A stretch of DNA of 8,396 nucleotides, from NCBI GenBank assembly GCA_018457305.1, contig JAGYHM010000048.1:1-8396 (forward strand). The letters are read 5' to 3'. Under the pieces are notes generated by a model. It ran no database searches. It worked only from the letters and a program-made list of their open reading frames with translations, and had not been told where the DNA came from. Made by a program: the position numbers and the translations under genes. The DNA is from Fusobacterium sp. Its GTDB lineage: Bacteria; Fusobacteriota; Fusobacteriia; Fusobacteriales; Fusobacteriaceae. Shown piece by piece: positions 5,937 to 8,396 of this stretch; the first letter of the stretch is position 1, and each line of letters opens with the position of its first letter.

Positions 5937-7691
5937 ATGTTTAAGAAAAAAGCATTATTTTTAGGACTTTGTCTTAGCTTAGTGTTTGGTGCAAATGCTT
6001 TTGCTGAGGATGTAAAGCCAGAAAAAGAAGCAGTCGTATCTCAAGAAGTTAAAGACTGGAGACCATTTGATGAAAATGGAGAGATGATAAGAAGTGATAG
6101 AGATGCACTTGGTGAAGGTGGCGTTATATCTACTGGAAAATTTGAGGCATCTAAAATTGGAAAAGATATTTTGGCAAAAGGTGGAAATGCTATTGATGCA
6201 GCTGTTGCAGCTGGATTTGCATTAGGGGTATGTGAACCAAACTCATCTGGACTTGGTGGTGGAGGTTTCATGGTTATTAGAAGTGCAAAAACTGGAAAAA
6301 CAGTATTTATAGATTTTAGAGAAAGAGCACCTAAAAAAGCCTTACCAGAAATGTGGAAAGTTGGAGAAGATGGAAAAGTTGTAGGAAATCAAAAGTTTGA
6401 AGGCGGAAAAGCTGCTGGAATACCAGGAGAAGTAGCAGGACTTTTATATGCGTTAGAAAATTATGGAACTATGACAAGAGAAGAAGTTATAAGACCATCT
6501 ATTGATTTAGCTAAAAATGGATTTGTAGTAACTCCTACATTATCATCAGATATGAAAAATAAATATGATAAATTAGAAAAATATGTGGAAGCAGGAAAAG
6601 TATACTTAAATAAAGATGGTTTCCCTTATGAAATAGGAGATACATTTAAAAATGAAGATTTAGCAAAAGCTTTAGAAATTATAATTAAAAAAGGGAAAGA
6701 TGGTTTTTACAAGGGAGAAATTGCTGAAGCAATTGTAAAAGCAGCAAATAAATATGATGGTGTATTTACTATGGAAGATTTAGCAAACTATAAACCAGTT
6801 GTTAAAGAACCAGTAAGAGGAACTTATAGAGGATATGAAATTTTCTCTTCACCATCTCCTAGCTCAGGTGGAGCGATAGTTGTTGAAATTTTAAATATAT
6901 TAGAAAACTTTAATGTTGGAGAGTTAAAAGTTAACTCACCAGAATATTTACACTTATTCTCAGAAGTTTATAAAATGGCTTATGCAGATAGAGGAAAATA
7001 TATGGGTGACAGTGATTATGTAGATGTTCCAATGAAAGGTTTCACTTCTAAAAAATATGCTAAAGAACTTGCAAAAGAAGTAGATTTAACAAAATCACAA
7101 GACAGTAAAGCTCATGATCCTTGGATATATGAACACGAAGATACAACTCACTATTCAATAGCAGATAAAGAAGGAAATATGGTTTCTATAACTAAAACTG
7201 TTAATGGATTATTTGGAAGTTCAGTAGTAGTTGACGGATATGGATTTGTGTTAAATAATGAAATGGGAGATTTCAATACTGGTGCAGGACATCCAAATTC
7301 AATAGCTCCAGGAAAAGCACCTTTAAGTTCTATGTCGCCAACAGTTGTACTTAAAGATGGAAAACCATTTATGGTATTAGGTTCTCCAGGTGGACCAAAA
7401 ATAATCAGTACAGTTGCTCAAATTATAAGTAGAATAGTTGACCATAAAATGGGACTACAAGAAGCAGTAGATACTCCTAGACTATATGATAATACTAAAA
7501 ATGAAATAGGACTTGAAAGTAGAATACCAGAAGAAACTATTAAAAAATTAGAAGAAATGGGACATAAAGTTCATAAAACTATAGAATGGTATAGAGGAAT
7601 GGGTTCTGTTCAAGCTGTTTTATATAGAGAAGATGGTCTTTTAGAAGGAGCAGCAGATCCAAGAAGAGATGGAAAAGCGTTAGGATATTAA
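5937..7691 (+). CDS. ggt: Gamma-glutamyltranspeptidase precursor
   Basis: GGT is an N-terminal nucleophile hydrolase that removes or transfers the gamma-glutamyl group of glutathione, glutamine and similar compounds. The 584-residue precursor begins with a Sec signal peptide (KKK, hydrophobic core, cleavage likely after ANAFA, residue 23), so it acts outside the cytoplasm, probably in the periplasm. Autocleavage is expected before Thr403 in DTTHYS, giving a large subunit of about 380 and a small one of 182 residues. Substrate contacts expected from the E. coli enzyme are present: Arg128 (FRERAP), Asn423, Glu442 and Asp445 (NNEMGDF), Ser464-Ser465 (PLSSMSP) and the oxyanion GSPGG (482-486). 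The stretch between NNEMGDF and PLSSMSP is only about 15 residues, about 10 fewer than in E. coli, so the lid loop over the active site appears to be missing, as in Bacillus GGT. AAGGAGGAG (5925-5933) is an excellent ribosome binding site. The enzyme looks intact. Confidence 0.95.
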   Translation: MFKKKALFLGLCLSLVFGANAFAEDVKPEKEAVVSQEVKDWRPFDENGEMIRSDRDALGEGGVISTGKFEASKIGKDILAKGGNAIDAAVAAGFALGVCEPNSSGLGGGGFMVIRSAKTGKTVFIDFRERAPKKALPEMWKVGEDGKVVGNQKFEGGKAAGIPGEVAGLLYALENYGTMTREEVIRPSIDLAKNGFVVTPTLSSDMKNKYDKLEKYVEAGKVYLNKDGFPYEIGDTFKNEDLAKALEIIIKKGKDGFYKGEIAEAIVKAANKYDGVFTMEDLANYKPVVKEPVRGTYRGYEIFSSPSPSSGGAIVVEILNILENFNVGELKVNSPEYLHLFSEVYKMAYADRGKYMGDSDYVDVPMKGFTSKKYAKELAKEVDLTKSQDSKAHDPWIYEHEDTTHYSIADKEGNMVSITKTVNGLFGSSVVVDGYGFVLNNEMGDFNTGAGHPNSIAPGKAPLSSMSPTVVLKDGKPFMVLGSPGGPKIISTVAQIISRIVDHKMGLQEAVDTPRLYDNTKNEIGLESRIPEETIKKLEEMGHKVHKTIEWYRGMGSVQAVLYREDGLLEGAADPRRDGKALGY

Positions 7692-7723
7692 AATAAATAA
7701 AAAATAAGAGGAGAAAAATTACA

Positions 7724-8257
7724 ATGAAAAAATTATTAACAGTGTTATTATTTTCAATTTTATCAGTAGCGATATTTGCAGCAAAATTTGAAAAGCCGAT
7801 TTTATTAACTTCAGTTGGACAAAGTGCAGATGTTCAAATGGCAAAGGCATTACTAAAAAAATCAAAAATTGATGTTGAATTCAATAAAGTTATAAAGGGA
7901 GATGAATTAAAAAATCAAAAAACTTTAATACTAGCTATTGGAGGAAGCTCAAAGGGGCTTGGAGCTGCTGGGATAAAGGCAGAAGACGAAATAGTTAGAG
8001 TAGAAAAATTAATAAAAGCAGCAAAAGCTAAAGGAATGAAAATAGTAGGAATGCATATAGGTGGAACTGCAAGAAGAGGAGAATTGTCAGATAAATTTGT
8101 AAATGTTGCAGCACCTCATGTTGACTATTTAATTGTAGTGGCTGAAGGAAATAAAGATGGAGCTTTTTCAAAAATAGCGAAAGATAATAAAATAGAAATG
8201 GCAGAAGTTAAAAAAATTACAGAAACATTAAAACCTTTAAATGAAATTTTTAAATAA
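7724..8257 (+). CDS. Secreted DUF6305-type protein of unknown function
   Basis: The 177-residue product begins with a Sec signal peptide (MKKLL, hydrophobic core, cleavage near residue 19-20, IFAA/KFE), so the mature protein of about 157 residues is likely periplasmic. The pattern of hydrophobic strands and glycine-rich turns (TSVGQSADVQM 29-39, ILAIGGSSKGLGAAG 69-83, MKIVGMHIGGTARRGE 105-120, DYLIVVAEGN 134-143) suggests an alpha/beta, flavodoxin-like fold. I place it in the DUF6305 family from memory, with moderate certainty. No function is established that I know of, and no catalytic triad is visible. The Gly/Ser-rich turns at 73-83 and 113-119 could bind an anion. It follows ggt by 32 bases with RBS AGAGGAGA (7707-7714), so it is probably co-transcribed. 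A hairpin and then a membrane-protein gene follow. A role as an accessory or binding protein for the downstream transporter is a guess from context. Confidence 0.72.
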   Translation: MKKLLTVLLFSILSVAIFAAKFEKPILLTSVGQSADVQMAKALLKKSKIDVEFNKVIKGDELKNQKTLILAIGGSSKGLGAAGIKAEDEIVRVEKLIKAAKAKGMKIVGMHIGGTARRGELSDKFVNVAAPHVDYLIVVAEGNKDGAFSKIAKDNKIEMAEVKKITETLKPLNEIFK

Positions 8258-8302
8258 AATTTTAAAATTATTTTAAGAACTTTTAAAGATTAATATTTTG
8301 TT

Positions 8303-8330
8303 AAAGAGGGAACAGAAATGTTCCCTTTTT
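8303..8330 (+). terminator. Terminator or attenuator hairpin with GAAA loop
   Basis: AGGGAACA (8307-8314) and TGTTCCCT (8319-8326) pair perfectly around a GAAA tetraloop (8315-8318), and five Ts end the right arm (8326-8330). A-U pairs from 8303 can extend the base. Stem, stable loop and U tract make a good intrinsic terminator. It sits only 28 bases before the next ATG, and no clear promoter lies between, so partial read-through (attenuation) or RNA processing is possible. Confidence 0.8.
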
Positions 8331-8358
8331 AAGAGAACAACAAAGGAGGAAAAAGTAT

Positions 8359-8396
8359 ATGTCAATGGAACTTATACTATTTATAGCAATGGTAAC
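8359..8396 (+). CDS. Start of a hydrophobic, probably membrane, protein (partial)
   Basis: Only the first 12 complete codons are in the window, reading MSMELILFIAMV, and the gene continues beyond the end. A near-perfect ribosome binding site AAAGGAGGA (8342-8350) lies 8 bases upstream of the ATG at 8359; a second ATG at 8365 is spaced less well. The uncharged, aliphatic run right after the start fits a first transmembrane helix, so a transporter or other integral membrane protein is likely. The family cannot be named from this fragment. Its position behind two exported proteins suggests a linked uptake function, as inference only. Confidence 0.6.
   Translation, partial: MSMELILFIAMV

Noticed and set aside
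5970..5985. Lipoprotein signal (LGLC) in GGT
   Set aside because: The residue before Cys12 is Leu, not Gly/Ala/Ser, and a good signal peptidase I site (AFA) follows at residue 23.
1..8396. CRISPR array, tRNA, rRNA, insertion sequence or prophage
   Set aside because: No regularly spaced repeats, cloverleaf, rRNA segments, transposase or phage genes were seen anywhere.

Overview
The window is very AT-rich and carries strong purine-rich ribosome binding sites (AGGAG or GGAGG types). Its genes encode a complete diderm-style peptidoglycan and division set, and their proteins are lysine, isoleucine and glutamate rich. Together this points to Fusobacterium (F. nucleatum group or a close relative). 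That assignment rests on composition, gene order and remembered family resemblance, not on a search.

Positions 1-5532 are the downstream half of a dcw (division and cell wall) cluster, all on the plus strand and tightly packed: murC (3' part only), murB, ddl, ftsQ, ftsA, ftsZ. The first three make soluble peptidoglycan precursors: UDP-MurNAc by MurB, L-Ala addition by MurC, and the D-Ala-D-Ala dipeptide by Ddl. The last three build the division apparatus: FtsZ polymerises into the ring, FtsA tethers it to the membrane, and FtsQ belongs to the periplasmic FtsQLB-type complex. ftsQ and ftsA overlap by an ATGA. The block ends at a strong intrinsic terminator just after ftsZ (5541-5570).

Positions 5533-5936 form a 404-base intergenic region. 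It holds the terminator, a roughly 100-base island that is clearly less AT-rich than its flanks and is unexplained, an AT-rich inverted repeat, a perfect 15-bp tandem repeat, and directly abutting that repeat a good extended -10 promoter.

Positions 5937-8396 are a separate transcription unit for exported proteins: a gamma-glutamyltranspeptidase precursor (ggt), a small secreted protein of the DUF6305 type, a terminator-like hairpin with a GAAA loop, and the first 13 codons (the last one incomplete) of a hydrophobic, probably membrane, protein that runs off the window. GGT would cleave gamma-glutamyl compounds such as glutathione or glutamine outside the cytoplasm. The other two may bind or import something, but that is only suggested by context.

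Most of the window is ordinary, well-conserved core genome. The points worth a second look are the ggt promoter region with its tandem repeat, the compositional island, the ggt/DUF6305/membrane-protein cassette with an internal hairpin, the acidic FtsA tail, and the lid-less GGT.
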